This document shows positions 1 through 8,051 of a stretch of 36,972 nt of DNA, one piece after another. The notes under the pieces are model-generated. The model did no database searches. It saw only the letters and a program-made list of their open reading frames with translations, and had not been told where the DNA came from. How positions within the stretch are numbered: the first letter of the stretch is position 1; each line of letters opens with the position of its first letter. The position numbers and the translations under genes were made by a program. The DNA comes from Magnetospirillum aberrantis SpK (lineage in GTDB: Bacteria; Pseudomonadota; Alphaproteobacteria; Rhodospirillales; Magnetospirillaceae): NCBI RefSeq assembly GCF_011022235.1, contig NZ_JAAIYP010000041.1:1-36972 (forward strand). Direction: 5' to 3'.

Positions 1-18
1 GTCGGGTGACACATAAAA

Positions 19-54
19 TGCAAAGGTCGCCCGGCCTTAGGGGCGACCTTTGCA
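19..54 (-). terminator. Intrinsic terminator of the transglycosylase-like gene
   Basis: A perfect inverted repeat (GCAAAGGTCGCCC at 20-32 and its complement at 41-53, extended by one T-A pair) encloses an 8-nt loop. It lies 10 nt past the stop codon of the minus-strand gene ending at 64. Read on the minus strand, the stem is followed by ATTTTATGT, a short imperfect T tract. The long stem makes a terminator likely, although the T tract is weak. Confidence 0.7.
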
Positions 55-63
55 CCCAGCATT

Positions 64-1926
64 TCACAAGAACCCCAGCCTCCGCCCGACGGCGGCGGTG
101 ATGCCGTCGGCGTCCTCGCGTTGCAGAACCTTGCCGAAGGCTTCGGTGGTCTTGGGGCCGATCCAGTTGTCCACTTTCAGCGGCATCCAATCACCCTGGC
201 CGCGCGGGCCGAGGGTGTTGAGGGTTTCCTGAAGCGCGCCGCCCTCCAGCTTGGGCGCCTGGGTGTCGGCAGGGTCGCGGAACAGCGGGCCGAAGGCGGC
301 GTGGGTCTTGGCCTCCAGACCTTCGGCATTGCCGCTGCGCTGCGCCTCGCGGGCGAAGGTGTTGAAGCGGCCAAGCGCGAATGCCTCCTCGACCTTGCCG
401 GCTCCCAGGCGGGCGGTAGCGTGCTTCAGGGCGAAGTCGGTCTGCGGACCATAGGCGCCGTCCTCGGCCACCGGGGCGAGTTTGGTGTAGGGGGCGTAGG
501 CGGTCGAGCGGGCGGGCAACGGCTTGGCGTCGTTCAACATGTTGAGGCCGCGTTGCAGGCTTTTCACCGCGTTGTCGGCGCCGTCGGTTCCGGCGGCTTC
601 GGCCACCTTGCCGCCCAACCTGCCGGTGGCCTGCCACAGATCCTCGCCCTGCGGGGTGACATGGGGGCTGGGTTGGTCCGGGATGGCGCGGATGGGCGTG
701 GGGTCCACCGGCTTGCCGCCGTCATTGGCCTGCGGCCCGTCGCCGTACATGGCGACATGCCAATCCTGCACCTTCTCGTAGGTGTGCGCTTTCAACGGGT
801 CGCCAGAGCGCCAGCCGCGATAATCCCCCTGGGCCGAGTTGATCATGTCGGTCATCTCGGATTGGGTCAGCGTCTCCACCGGCTTCAGCAGGGCCGCCTT
901 GCCGGGGCTGTCCACCGGTTGGCCCGCCATTTCCACCATGGCCGCCATCTTGGGATCGGCGGACGGTTCGGACGGCTTCTGTTCCGGCATCGGGCCGTTT
1001 CCAGTTCCCGGTTCCGCCCGCGGCCATTCGGACGCGGTCGGCAGAGGTGTGGCGGTGGTGCCGGTCACCGGGGCGACCTTGCCGCTCAACATACGTTCTA
1101 CGATCTCCTGCGGCGAAGGAAATGGGGCTTCCTGTCCAGGAATGGTCAGGGTCTGGCCCGCCCGGATGCGGTTGGGGTCGCGGATGTCGTTGGCCTTGGC
1201 CAGATCCTCCACCGACACACCGTGGCGGGCGGCGATTCTCGACAAGGTGTCGCCTTTCCCGATGGTGTAATTGCCCCCTTGCGTCGCGATATTCATGCTT
1301 TGTTCTTTTTGGCGGGCGCCCTGCGCCTGGGGCGCCGATGCTTGCGTGTCGGCGGACTGTGATGCAGCACTGCCCTTCAACGCGGCTTCATAGCCGCCAA
1401 TCAGCGGCAGGATCTGTTTCTTGGAGAGTTTGAGGCCACCAAAATCCGCTGTTGGTCCATCGTGGTGAAATTTGTAGATGTATTCCTCCCCTAGCCCCCG
1501 TTTCGCCGCCAGATTCCGGTTGTCGACGAAATGGCCGACAAGTGCCTCGGCTTGTTCTTTCGCATTCCAACGATTGGACGAAGTCAGGTTGTAGTGCTTG
1601 CCGGTCTTGTCGATGAACTGCCCTAAACCGGACGCGGATGTCGTTCCGGCTGCCGCATCGGGATTGAAGCCGGATTCCACGCGGGCGATTGCCAGGACGT
1701 GGGCGGTTTCCCGGGTCGACAGGCCCCGTGCCTTGGCGGCGGCGACAATAGCGTCGATGGACGCCTTCTGCGTCTCGACCGAGGCGTCACCCCAAATCCG
1801 GGAATTGCCAGCGGTACGACCGGGGGATTGGTCGACGGGGGCAGTGTAGTGGGACCATTTCACCGGCGACGGGTATGCGCCCCCCTTTTTGCCGACGATG
1901 AATTTGGAATAGTCGATATCAGACAT
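64..1926 (-). CDS. Transglycosylase SLT / LysM / peptidoglycan-binding protein, effector-like
   Basis: A 620-aa predicted peptidoglycan-active protein. Residues about 55-180 resemble a lytic transglycosylase (SLT) fold: ARVESGF places the probable catalytic Glu at 84, followed by SASGLGQF near 97-104. A clear LysM domain spans about 219-264 (YTIGKGDTLSRIAARHGV through AGQTLTIPG). A Pro-rich linker follows. The C-terminal third holds two related segments (about 455-520 and 564-620), each with an LN-L motif and a GP-T-A motif, like peptidoglycan-binding repeats. There is no signal peptide or membrane segment, which is unusual for a cell-wall enzyme and suggests delivery by a secretion system, phage-like release, or cytoplasmic storage. 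The start ATG at 1926 follows GAGG-rich sequence. It lies 30 nt downstream of a small exported protein in the same direction, a layout seen for effector-immunity pairs. An internal Met at 211 just before LysM hints at a domain fusion. Exact family is uncertain. Confidence 0.8.
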   Translation of the reverse strand: MSDIDYSKFIVGKKGGAYPSPVKWSHYTAPVDQSPGRTAGNSRIWGDASVETQKASIDAIVAAAKARGLSTRETAHVLAIARVESGFNPDAAAGTTSASGLGQFIDKTGKHYNLTSSNRWNAKEQAEALVGHFVDNRNLAAKRGLGEEYIYKFHHDGPTADFGGLKLSKKQILPLIGGYEAALKGSAASQSADTQASAPQAQGARQKEQSMNIATQGGNYTIGKGDTLSRIAARHGVSVEDLAKANDIRDPNRIRAGQTLTIPGQEAPFPSPQEIVERMLSGKVAPVTGTTATPLPTASEWPRAEPGTGNGPMPEQKPSEPSADPKMAAMVEMAGQPVDSPGKAALLKPVETLTQSEMTDMINSAQGDYRGWRSGDPLKAHTYEKVQDWHVAMYGDGPQANDGGKPVDPTPIRAIPDQPSPHVTPQGEDLWQATGRLGGKVAEAAGTDGADNAVKSLQRGLNMLNDAKPLPARSTAYAPYTKLAPVAEDGAYGPQTDFALKHATARLGAGKVEEAFALGRFNTFAREAQRSGNAEGLEAKTHAAFGPLFRDPADTQAPKLEGGALQETLNTLGPRGQGDWMPLKVDNWIGPKTTEAFGKVLQREDADGITAAVGRRLGFL

Positions 1927-1956
1927 GGCCTCAACCTCGCTAATGGTATGTGTTGG

Positions 1957-2388
1957 CTACTGCAATTCAATGGTTTTAGGTTGGCTGTAAGGAGTGATGT
2001 TGAGTTCCTTGACCGTCCGATCCAGGAGCTTTCCGTTTTTTGTGATGGCTGTTCCATCCGGCTTGAACAGATCGATCGCCGTCCCAGGACCACCTCCGTT
2101 CGAAAACATAATGAAAACGTATTCCCCGCCGTTACCCTTCTCGCAATCCACCTCAACCGGGATTTGGCTGGCATCAAGCCCTTTCGGTGTGTTGACGATC
2201 TTGGTCTGGCCGTTTTCCAGAATGAATTCGGCGTGACTGGCGACGCATGTGTTGTCCTGTACGTCCCGGCGATCGCAGACCAGGCGGATCGTGCTGGTGC
2301 CACAGCGAAGGTCCTGCGCCATGGCGGACATTCCTGTCGTAACGGCAATCATGAATGCAAAGATGGAAATGCCTTTCGGGCTGGGCAT
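1957..2388 (-). CDS. Small exported protein with four cysteines (possible immunity protein)
   Basis: A 143-aa protein of unrecognised family. The N-terminus (residues 1-24) is a signal peptide: a Lys at position 5, a hydrophobic stretch around 8-18 and an AMA/Q cleavage site. The mature part has four cysteines (about 29, 38, 48 and 82), suggesting two disulfides in the periplasm, and a mixed beta-rich sequence without recognised catalytic motifs. The reading frame stays open upstream to 2583, but the Met at 2388 is chosen because it begins the signal peptide and has AAGGA about 9 nt upstream. It is the first gene of a probable two-gene unit, 30 nt before the transglycosylase-like gene. Base composition is visibly AT-richer than typA and other neighbours, which could mean recent acquisition. 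A role as periplasmic inhibitor of the neighbouring wall enzyme is inference only. Confidence 0.72.
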   Translation of the reverse strand: MPSPKGISIFAFMIAVTTGMSAMAQDLRCGTSTIRLVCDRRDVQDNTCVASHAEFILENGQTKIVNTPKGLDASQIPVEVDCEKGNGGEYVFIMFSNGGGPGTAIDLFKPDGTAITKNGKLLDRTVKELNITPYSQPKTIELQ

Positions 2389-2622
2389 CACATTTATTCC
2401 TTCGCGGCAGGAAGTGAACGACGCCGACCTTTCCGTATGAACACGTCCCGATCCATTGGTCAGTGCCCGACGGATTGCCGCACGCCGAGCACGAACGATG
2501 TGGAAGCTATCGCCACCCGTCAAGGCCGTGGGGGCTGAAATCACACATCTGAAAGCGGCAGCATGTGCCCTGGCTGAAGCCAAGACACGCCTATCGTGAT
2601 CCCGGTGCCCGTGGTGGCAAAG

Positions 2623-2650
2623 AAAAAGGCGCCTGAGCGGCGCCTTTTTC
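2623..2650 (-). terminator. Intrinsic terminator of the pfkB-typA operon
   Basis: A perfect 11-bp stem, AAAAAGGCGCC (2623-2633) with GGCGCCTTTTT (2639-2649), closes a 5-nt loop. It starts 23 nt after the typA stop codon. On the minus strand the stem ends in a run of five T. The A tract on the other side means it could also act on plus-strand transcripts. Confidence 0.85.
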
Positions 2651-2672
2651 CGTGAATCCCGAGAGGAGGGCC

Positions 2673-4493
2673 TTACACGTCCTTGGAGGCGCGCTCGGCC
2701 TTCTTGCGTTCGTTCGGGTCGCGAAGACGCTTGCGCAGGCGGATGGACTTGGGCGTCACCTCCACCAGTTCGTCGTCCTGGATGTAGGCGATGGCCTGTT
2801 CCAGGCTCATCTTGCGCGGCGTGGTCAAGCGCACCGCCTCGTCCTTGCCGGCGGCGCGGATGTTGGTCAGCTGCTTGGCCTTGAGCGGGTTGACCTCGAG
2901 GTCGTTGCCGCGCGAATGCTCGCCGATGATCATGCCTTCATAGACCTTGACGCCCGAGGGGATGAACATCGGGCCGCGGTCTTCCAGGTTCCACAGGGCA
3001 TAGGCCACCGCTTCGCCGGTGCCGTTCGAGATCAGCACGCCGTTGCGCCGGCCCTCGATCGCGCCCTTGTAGGGGGCGTAGCCGTGGAACACGCGGTTCA
3101 TCAGGCCGGTGCCGCGGGTGTCGGTCAGGAACTCGCCGTGATAGCCGATCAGGCCGCGCGACGGCGCCAGGAAGGTGATGCGGGTCTTGCCGCCGCCCGA
3201 CGGGCGCATGCCGGTCAGTTCGGCCTTGCGTAGCGTCATTTTCTCGACCACCACACCCGAGAATTCGTCGTCGACGTCGACGAACACTTCCTCGATCGGC
3301 TCTTGCCGTTCGCCGTCCTCGCCGGTCTGGAACAGCACGCGCGGACGCGACACCGAAAGCTCGAAGCCTTCACGGCGCATGGTTTCGATCAGCACGCCCA
3401 GTTGCAGTTCGCCACGGCCGGCCACTTCGAACGCATCGCGGCTGGCCTGTTCGGTGATGCGGATGGCGACGTTGGATTCGGCCTCGCGGGCCAGACGGGC
3501 GCCGATGACGCGGCTGGTGACCTTGTCGCCTTCGGTGCCGGCCAGCGGGCTGTCGTTGACCGAGAAGATCATGGCCAGCGTCGGCGGGTCGATGGGCTGG
3601 GCCTTCAGCGGCTCGGTGACTTCCGGCGCGCACAAGGTGTCGGCTACGGTCGGCTTGGTCATGCCCGAGATGCAGACGATGTCGCCGGCCTCGGCCTGCT
3701 CCACCGGCACGCGCTCGATGCCGCGGAACGCCAGGATCTTGGCGGCGCGGAAGTTCTCGATCAAATTGCCTTCGCGGTCCAGGCCCTTGACCGCCATGTT
3801 GGTCTTGACCACGCCGGTGTGGATGCGGCCCGTCAGGATGCGGCCCAGATAGGGGTCGGCCTCGAGCGTGGTTGCCAGCATGGAAAAGGGCTTGTCCAGG
3901 TCGCGGGTCGGCGGCGGCACGTGGCGCACGATCAGGTCGAACAGCGCCGAAAGGTCCTTGCGCGGGCCTTCCAGCGAATCGTCGGCCCAGCCGTCGCGGC
4001 CCACCGCGAACATGGTCGGGAAGTCCAACTGCTCGTCGTCGGCGTCAAGCGCCGCGAACAGGTCGAAGCATTCGTCGTGCACCTCGTGCGGGCGGGCGTC
4101 GCCGCGGTCCACCTTGTTGATGACCACGATGGGCTTCAGGCCCAGGCCCAGCGCCTTGCCGGTGACGAACTTGGTCTGGGGCATGGGGCCTTCGGCCGCG
4201 TCCACCAGTACCACCACGCCGTCCACCATGGACAGGATGCGTTCCACCTCGCCGCCGAAATCGGCGTGACCGGGGGTATCGACGATGTTGATGCGCATGC
4301 CCTTCCATTCGACCGAGGTACACTTGGCCAGGATGGTGATGCCGCGTTCCTTTTCCAGATCGTTGGAATCCATCACGCGCTCAGCGACCTGCTGATTTTC
4401 GCGGAAGGTGCCGGATTGCCGCAGCATGGCGTCGACCAGGGTGGTCTTGCCATGGTCGACGTGGGCGATGATGGCGATGTTTCTGAGTTCCAT
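2673..4493 (-). CDS. typA: Ribosome-associated translational GTPase TypA/BipA
   Basis: A 606-aa GTPase of the EF-G/LepA superfamily that binds the ribosome and assists 50S assembly and stress or cold adaptation in other bacteria. The G1 motif AHVDHGKTT is at residues 10-18. RGITI (switch I), DTPGHAD (G3) and NKVD (G4) follow in order. The family's own C-terminal domain is present, with [17 protein letters not shown] and a Lys/Arg-rich end. Length matches the usual 600-615 residues, so the gene is complete. Start ATG at 4493 lies 10 nt after the stop of the PfkB-family kinase, so the two are very likely cotranscribed. A strong intrinsic terminator follows. Identification is secure; the precise cellular role is known only from other species. 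Confidence 0.97.
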   Translation of the reverse strand: MELRNIAIIAHVDHGKTTLVDAMLRQSGTFRENQQVAERVMDSNDLEKERGITILAKCTSVEWKGMRINIVDTPGHADFGGEVERILSMVDGVVVLVDAAEGPMPQTKFVTGKALGLGLKPIVVINKVDRGDARPHEVHDECFDLFAALDADDEQLDFPTMFAVGRDGWADDSLEGPRKDLSALFDLIVRHVPPPTRDLDKPFSMLATTLEADPYLGRILTGRIHTGVVKTNMAVKGLDREGNLIENFRAAKILAFRGIERVPVEQAEAGDIVCISGMTKPTVADTLCAPEVTEPLKAQPIDPPTLAMIFSVNDSPLAGTEGDKVTSRVIGARLAREAESNVAIRITEQASRDAFEVAGRGELQLGVLIETMRREGFELSVSRPRVLFQTGEDGERQEPIEEVFVDVDDEFSGVVVEKMTLRKAELTGMRPSGGGKTRITFLAPSRGLIGYHGEFLTDTRGTGLMNRVFHGYAPYKGAIEGRRNGVLISNGTGEAVAYALWNLEDRGPMFIPSGVKVYEGMIIGEHSRGNDLEVNPLKAKQLTNIRAAGKDEAVRLTTPRKMSLEQAIAYIQDDELVEVTPKSIRLRKRLRDPNERKKAERASKDV

Positions 4494-4503
4494 GGGACTT
4501 TCG

Positions 4504-5529
4504 TTACGCGGTCTTGAGGGGCGAAGCGGAGTAAAGCGGGCCGAGAACCTCGGCCGCCAGATCGGCCAGGGGCCGGTCGGGGCGGGCGCCGATATGCGAG
4601 ATCACCTCGCCGGCGGCGAGGCCGCCCAGCACGGCACAGGTGGACAGGTCGCGGCCGTGGGTGAAGCCGTAAAGGAAACCGGCGGCGTAAAGGTCGCCGG
4701 CGCCGGTGGTGTCGACCACCTTGACGCCCGACTGGGCGCCGACGACGTGGACGTCGTCCTCGGTGACCACCACCGAACCCTTGGCGCCGCGGGTGATGGC
4801 GGTGACGCGGGCATGGCCGCGCACCGCGCGTACCGCCGCGTCGAAGTCGTCGGTCTTGTAAAGCGAGGTGATCTCGGCCTCGTTGGCGAACAAGATGTCC
4901 ACATGGCCGCTGACCAGATCGAGGAAGGCGTCACGGTGACGATCGACGCAGAACGGATCGGACAGCGACAGCGACACCAGACGACCGGCCTTGTGGGCCA
5001 TGTCGGCGGCCTTCAGGAAGGCGCGCTTGGCCAGCGGCGGGTCGTAGAGGTAGCCTTCGAGATAGGTGACCTCGGACGCGGCGACCACCGCCTCGTCCAC
5101 GTCGTCGGGGGTCAGCTCGATGCACGCGCCCAGATAGGTCAGCATGGTGCGCTGGGCGTCGGGGGTGACCAGCACCAGACAGCGCGCGGTGCTGGGACCG
5201 CCCACCGCCGCCTGGGTCGGGAAATCGACGCCCGATTTCTTGATGTCGTGGGCGAACACCTGTCCCAACTGGTCGTCCTTGACCTTGCCCATATAGGCGG
5301 CCTTGCCGCCCAGCGAGGCGATGCCGACGATGGTGTTGGCGGCCGAGCCGCCCGAGCATTCGATGCCGGGGGGAATCTGTTCGTAAAGCCGCTCCGCCTC
5401 GGCGGCGTCGACCAGGGTCATCACCCCCTTGGCCAGGCCCAGGCGTTGCAACAAGGCGTCGTCGGCATGCACCAGCACGTCCACGATCGCGTTGCCGATG
5501 CCGGCGACGTGATACCGGGTATCCACCAT
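4504..5529 (-). CDS. PfkB-family kinase, adenosine kinase-like
   Basis: A 341-aa ribokinase/PfkB-family carbohydrate or nucleoside kinase, most like the bacterial adenosine-kinase-type proteins common in alphaproteobacteria. Visible motifs are the N-terminal GNAIVD strand (12-17), the substrate-binding GGSAANT (60-66), and the C-terminal signature DTTGAGD (273-279), whose last Asp is the catalytic base and whose glycines form the anion hole. The frame is open far upstream, but the ATG at 5529 begins the conserved N-terminus and is preceded by AGAGAAG at a normal distance. The gene is cotranscribed with typA (10-nt gap) and has its own good promoter upstream. Substrate cannot be fixed from sequence; adenosine, a sugar or another nucleoside are all possible. 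Confidence 0.9.
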   Translation of the reverse strand: MVDTRYHVAGIGNAIVDVLVHADDALLQRLGLAKGVMTLVDAAEAERLYEQIPPGIECSGGSAANTIVGIASLGGKAAYMGKVKDDQLGQVFAHDIKKSGVDFPTQAAVGGPSTARCLVLVTPDAQRTMLTYLGACIELTPDDVDEAVVAASEVTYLEGYLYDPPLAKRAFLKAADMAHKAGRLVSLSLSDPFCVDRHRDAFLDLVSGHVDILFANEAEITSLYKTDDFDAAVRAVRGHARVTAITRGAKGSVVVTEDDVHVVGAQSGVKVVDTTGAGDLYAAGFLYGFTHGRDLSTCAVLGGLAAGEVISHIGARPDRPLADLAAEVLGPLYSASPLKTA

Positions 5530-5610
5530 ATTTATCTTCTCTTTGATCTCGCGCGAGGCGACCGGCGGCTGGTTCCCCGTTTCGGGCAGCGGGCGGCCAT
5601 TTGGCGGCGC

Positions 5611-5638
5611 AGTATAACCACCGCCGCGTCGGGAACAA
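5611..5638 (-). promoter_or_regulatory. Putative sigma-70 promoter of pfkB-typA
   Basis: On the minus strand TTGTTC (5638-5633) and TATACT (5616-5611) are separated by 16 nt. This places a transcription start near 5604, about 75 nt before the kinase start codon. The site sits in the divergent intergenic space. Confidence 0.55.
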
Positions 5639-5727
5639 TAAAAAACGCCAGACGTCACCGGATCGTCACGCGAAAAGCGGCGTTTGGCCCCTTGGCGGGG
5701 TGGCGCCGGGCATGGTTCAATGGTGCC

Positions 5728-6408
5728 ATGATCTCCGCTCTCGTCAAGGCCTTCGGCCAATTGTCCGATCCCACGCTGCGCCGTGTGGTGCGGCTTTCCG
5801 TGCTTGGCGCGCTTGCCTGCTATGCCGCCCTGGTGGCGCTGGTGTGGGTGGTGCTGCCCCAGATGCGGCTGTTCGACGCCGATTGGGCCGACACCGGCGC
5901 CGGGGTGGTGCTGGCGCTGGCGGCGCTGGTGGTGCCGCTGTTGTTCTTTCCGGCGTTGGTCACCTCGATCATGGGGGTGTGGCTGGACGACGTCGCCCAG
6001 GCTGTCGAAACCCGCCATTACCCCGCTTTGACGCCGCCGCGGCCACAACCCTGGACCGAGCTGGTGGGCGGCACCTTGCGCTTCCTGGCGCTGACGGTGG
6101 TGGTCAACCTTGCGGCGTTGCCGGTCTATGCGGTGCTGTTGTTCACTGGTTTCACCGTGGTCCTGGCGATCGCCATCAACGGCTATCTGCTGGGGCGGGA
6201 ATATTTCGAACTGGTGGCGACACGGCGGCTTGAACCGGCGATGGTGAAGCTGTCGTTTCGCAACCATCTCGGGCGGCTGTGGGCGGCCGGCGCGGTGATC
6301 GCGGTGATGTTCTCCATTCCCCTGGTCAATCTGGTGGCGCCGGTGGTCGCCACCGCTTTCATGCTGCACCTGTCGCAGTCGTTGCGGAGCCCGAAAGACC
6401 TGCTATAG
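5728..6408 (+). CDS. EI24-domain (CysZ-like) inner-membrane protein
   Basis: A 226-aa integral membrane protein. Hydrophobic segments are visible at about residues 22-46, 57-80, 110-150 (a long double segment) and 185-215, separated by short charged loops. This arrangement, with GYLLGREYFELVA after the long hydrophobic pair, matches the EI24/CysZ-like family, whose E. coli member CysZ transports sulfate. A sulfate role here is not supported by neighbours, so only the family call is made. Start is the ATG at 5728, since the sequence before it is noncoding in character and no in-frame signal fits better; no clear Shine-Dalgarno is seen. It diverges from the pfkB-typA operon and is followed after 34 nt by a lipoprotein gene, which may be cotranscribed. 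Confidence 0.82.
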   Translation: MISALVKAFGQLSDPTLRRVVRLSVLGALACYAALVALVWVVLPQMRLFDADWADTGAGVVLALAALVVPLLFFPALVTSIMGVWLDDVAQAVETRHYPALTPPRPQPWTELVGGTLRFLALTVVVNLAALPVYAVLLFTGFTVVLAIAINGYLLGREYFELVATRRLEPAMVKLSFRNHLGRLWAAGAVIAVMFSIPLVNLVAPVVATAFMLHLSQSLRSPKDLL

Positions 6409-6442
6409 TTGGCGAAATTCCTCGCCCCCGGGATTTCACCAC

Positions 6443-6871
6443 ATGCGCTTCGTTCATCTCGTCGCCCTTGCGCCGTTGGCCCTTCTTGTGGCCTGCGGCG
6501 GTGCTCCGCGCCAGGGAGCGAACGCGCATGCGACCACGTCCGGCGGCTCCGACGCGGCCGCTTCCGAAGACAAGGGTGACGGCCAAGTCCTGAACGCGGG
6601 CGAGGCCGATCCAGACCGTCTGAAGGGACTGTCGCCGACCCAGGTTCGCGCCGTGCTGGGCAAGCCCATGTTCACCCGCCGCGATGCCCCTGCGGAAATC
6701 TGGCAGTACCGGGGCCGCGTGTGCACGCTGGACCTGTTCCTGTACGACGATGGCGGGCGCCAGACGGTGGCCCATGTGGCGGTGCGCAGCCAACAGCCGG
6801 TCGATGACCGCCAATGCATGGGCGAACTGGTCAGCCGCGCCGCCCGCGAAGAGGCCATGCCGGCGAGCTGA
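6443..6871 (+). CDS. Predicted lipoprotein of unknown function
   Basis: A 142-aa protein with a lipoprotein signal peptide: hydrophobic core at 4-16 and lipobox LVAC with the acylated Cys at 18. After a flexible Ala/Ser/Gly-rich stretch (20-50), residues about 60-125 form a compact domain beginning LSPTQVRAVLGKP, reminiscent of the SmpA/OmlA/BamE-like small fold in which a helix with a GKP turn precedes beta strands. Two further cysteines (in RVCTLD and RQCMGE) could form a disulfide. It lies downstream of the EI24 protein and is convergent with a glycosyltransferase gene, the two stops being 16 nt apart. Attachment to the outer membrane is likely; function is unknown. Confidence 0.82.
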   Translation: MRFVHLVALAPLALLVACGGAPRQGANAHATTSGGSDAAASEDKGDGQVLNAGEADPDRLKGLSPTQVRAVLGKPMFTRRDAPAEIWQYRGRVCTLDLFLYDDGGRQTVAHVAVRSQQPVDDRQCMGELVSRAAREEAMPAS

Positions 6872-6887
6872 CGAACAGGCGGGGGAA

Positions 6888-8051
6888 TTACTTCCCGACG
6901 ATTCGCCGGACCGCTTCCCAAGCCTGATTCACGCTGATTTCGGCAACGCAGGGAAAGGCGTCGGCGCGGCTGGCGCGTTTCGGGCATACCCACAGACAGT
7001 GATAGCACTCCATGGGATGGTTGAGGAAAGCGCTGCCCGGCGGCCGGGTTTTCGGCGGATAGGGCACGAAGCTGCCGAAATGGCCGCCACCGGCCAGCAG
7101 CACGGTCGGCGCTCCCACTCCCAGGGCGAGATGGCCCGGCCCGGTGTCGTTGGTCAGCACACAGGCCGCGTGTTTCAAGACGTCCACCAGTTCGCCCAGT
7201 TTCAAGGCGCCGATGGTGTCGATGGCGTTGGCGTCGTTCAGTTCGGCGATGCGCGGTTTGGCGAAGGCTTCCTGGCCGGCGCCGACGAACACCACTCGCA
7301 GGCCGGCGTCCAGGCAATGGCGGGCCACCGCCAGGAAATTGTCGAACGGCCACCGCCGCCCCGGTTCGTTGCTGCCGAAGTTCATCACCACATAGGGCGC
7401 GCCGTCCGGCAATTTGGGCGCCTGATCGCGCCAGGGAATGGCCGGCACCTCGGGCGGAAGTTCGCGCCCGGTCAGCGCGGACAGGAAGGTGAAGTGGCGC
7501 AGGCTTTCATGGGTGGGATAGGGGCCGGTGTCGATCACCCGGGTAGCGCGCCGCAAGTACCAGCCGTATTCCGCCCGCGTCCGTTCGGTGATGAACGGCA
7601 GACAGACGACGCGCTCTTCCGCGCGTGAATGCCAGACCAGGGTATCGGCGGTCATCACCTTGCGCATGAACATGTCGCATACCGCCACCTTGAAGTTCCG
7701 GCGGCGCAGCCACAGGCTGATCTTCAGGCGATAGAGCCATTTCTTTTCATAGGCGTGCTCGTCGATGGTCACCAGATTGAAGCCGTCGAACACCTCCGGC
7801 CCCAGCCCGCGCCAGGAATTGCAGCCCAGGACGGTGATCTCGGACCTGTCCACGCCGAACGCCGCCGGGTAATGGTCGAGCGCGCGGCGGAACATCACCA
7901 TGTCGCCGATGCCGTCCATGCGTACCACCACCACGCCCTTGCGCTTTCCGCGCACCGGCCACAGCGCCACCAACGCGTCGATGGGCCGAAACAGCCACCA
8001 GCGGCGGCGCATGCCGGTGGGCGCCAGGATGTCGCGCAGTTCCATCGTCAT
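6888..8051 (-). CDS. Glycosyltransferase family 9 protein (heptosyltransferase-like), second of pair
   Basis: A 387-aa GT9 family enzyme related to ADP-heptose:LPS heptosyltransferases. The N-terminal Rossmann half includes VVVRMDGIGDMVMFRRAL, and the C-terminal half carries the sugar-nucleotide motif NDTGPGHLALGVGAPTV. Near the end is a cysteine cluster C-x2-C-x3-C plus a later Cys, seen also in the adjacent GT9 gene. The start is the ATG at 8051, which overlaps the upstream gene's TGA by 4 nt (ATGA), giving translational coupling; the frame is open further upstream inside that gene. It is the third gene of a three-gene operon with DUF6165 and another GT9. The sugar donor and acceptor are unknown; transfer to LPS or a surface glycan is the likely role. 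Confidence 0.9.
   Translation of the reverse strand: MTMELRDILAPTGMRRRWWLFRPIDALVALWPVRGKRKGVVVVRMDGIGDMVMFRRALDHYPAAFGVDRSEITVLGCNSWRGLGPEVFDGFNLVTIDEHAYEKKWLYRLKISLWLRRRNFKVAVCDMFMRKVMTADTLVWHSRAEERVVCLPFITERTRAEYGWYLRRATRVIDTGPYPTHESLRHFTFLSALTGRELPPEVPAIPWRDQAPKLPDGAPYVVMNFGSNEPGRRWPFDNFLAVARHCLDAGLRVVFVGAGQEAFAKPRIAELNDANAIDTIGALKLGELVDVLKHAACVLTNDTGPGHLALGVGAPTVLLAGGGHFGSFVPYPPKTRPPGSAFLNHPMECYHCLWVCPKRASRADAFPCVAEISVNQAWEAVRRIVGK

Noticed and set aside
2495-2523. Minus-strand TTGACG-N17-CATCGT as promoter of the effector-like pair
   Set aside because: The -35 box is good but the -10 is poor; not strong enough to list.
2389-2583. 65-residue N-terminal extension of the exported 143-aa protein
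   Set aside because: It would hide the signal peptide, and the downstream Met has a good ribosome site; the extension has no conserved look.
3303-4517. 404-codon open frame antisense to typA
   Set aside because: It is the mirror of a GC-rich real gene; the product is His/Gly/Ala-rich low complexity and typA on the other strand is certain.
5643-5685. AAACGCC/GGCGTTT inverted repeat between pfkB and the EI24 gene
   Set aside because: Seven pairs around a 29-nt loop are expected by chance in such sequence, and no T run follows.
5530-6369. N-terminal extension of the PfkB kinase frame through the EI24 gene
   Set aside because: It is Gln/His/Arg-rich noise; the conserved kinase starts at 5529 with a Shine-Dalgarno, and the plus-strand membrane protein explains the region.
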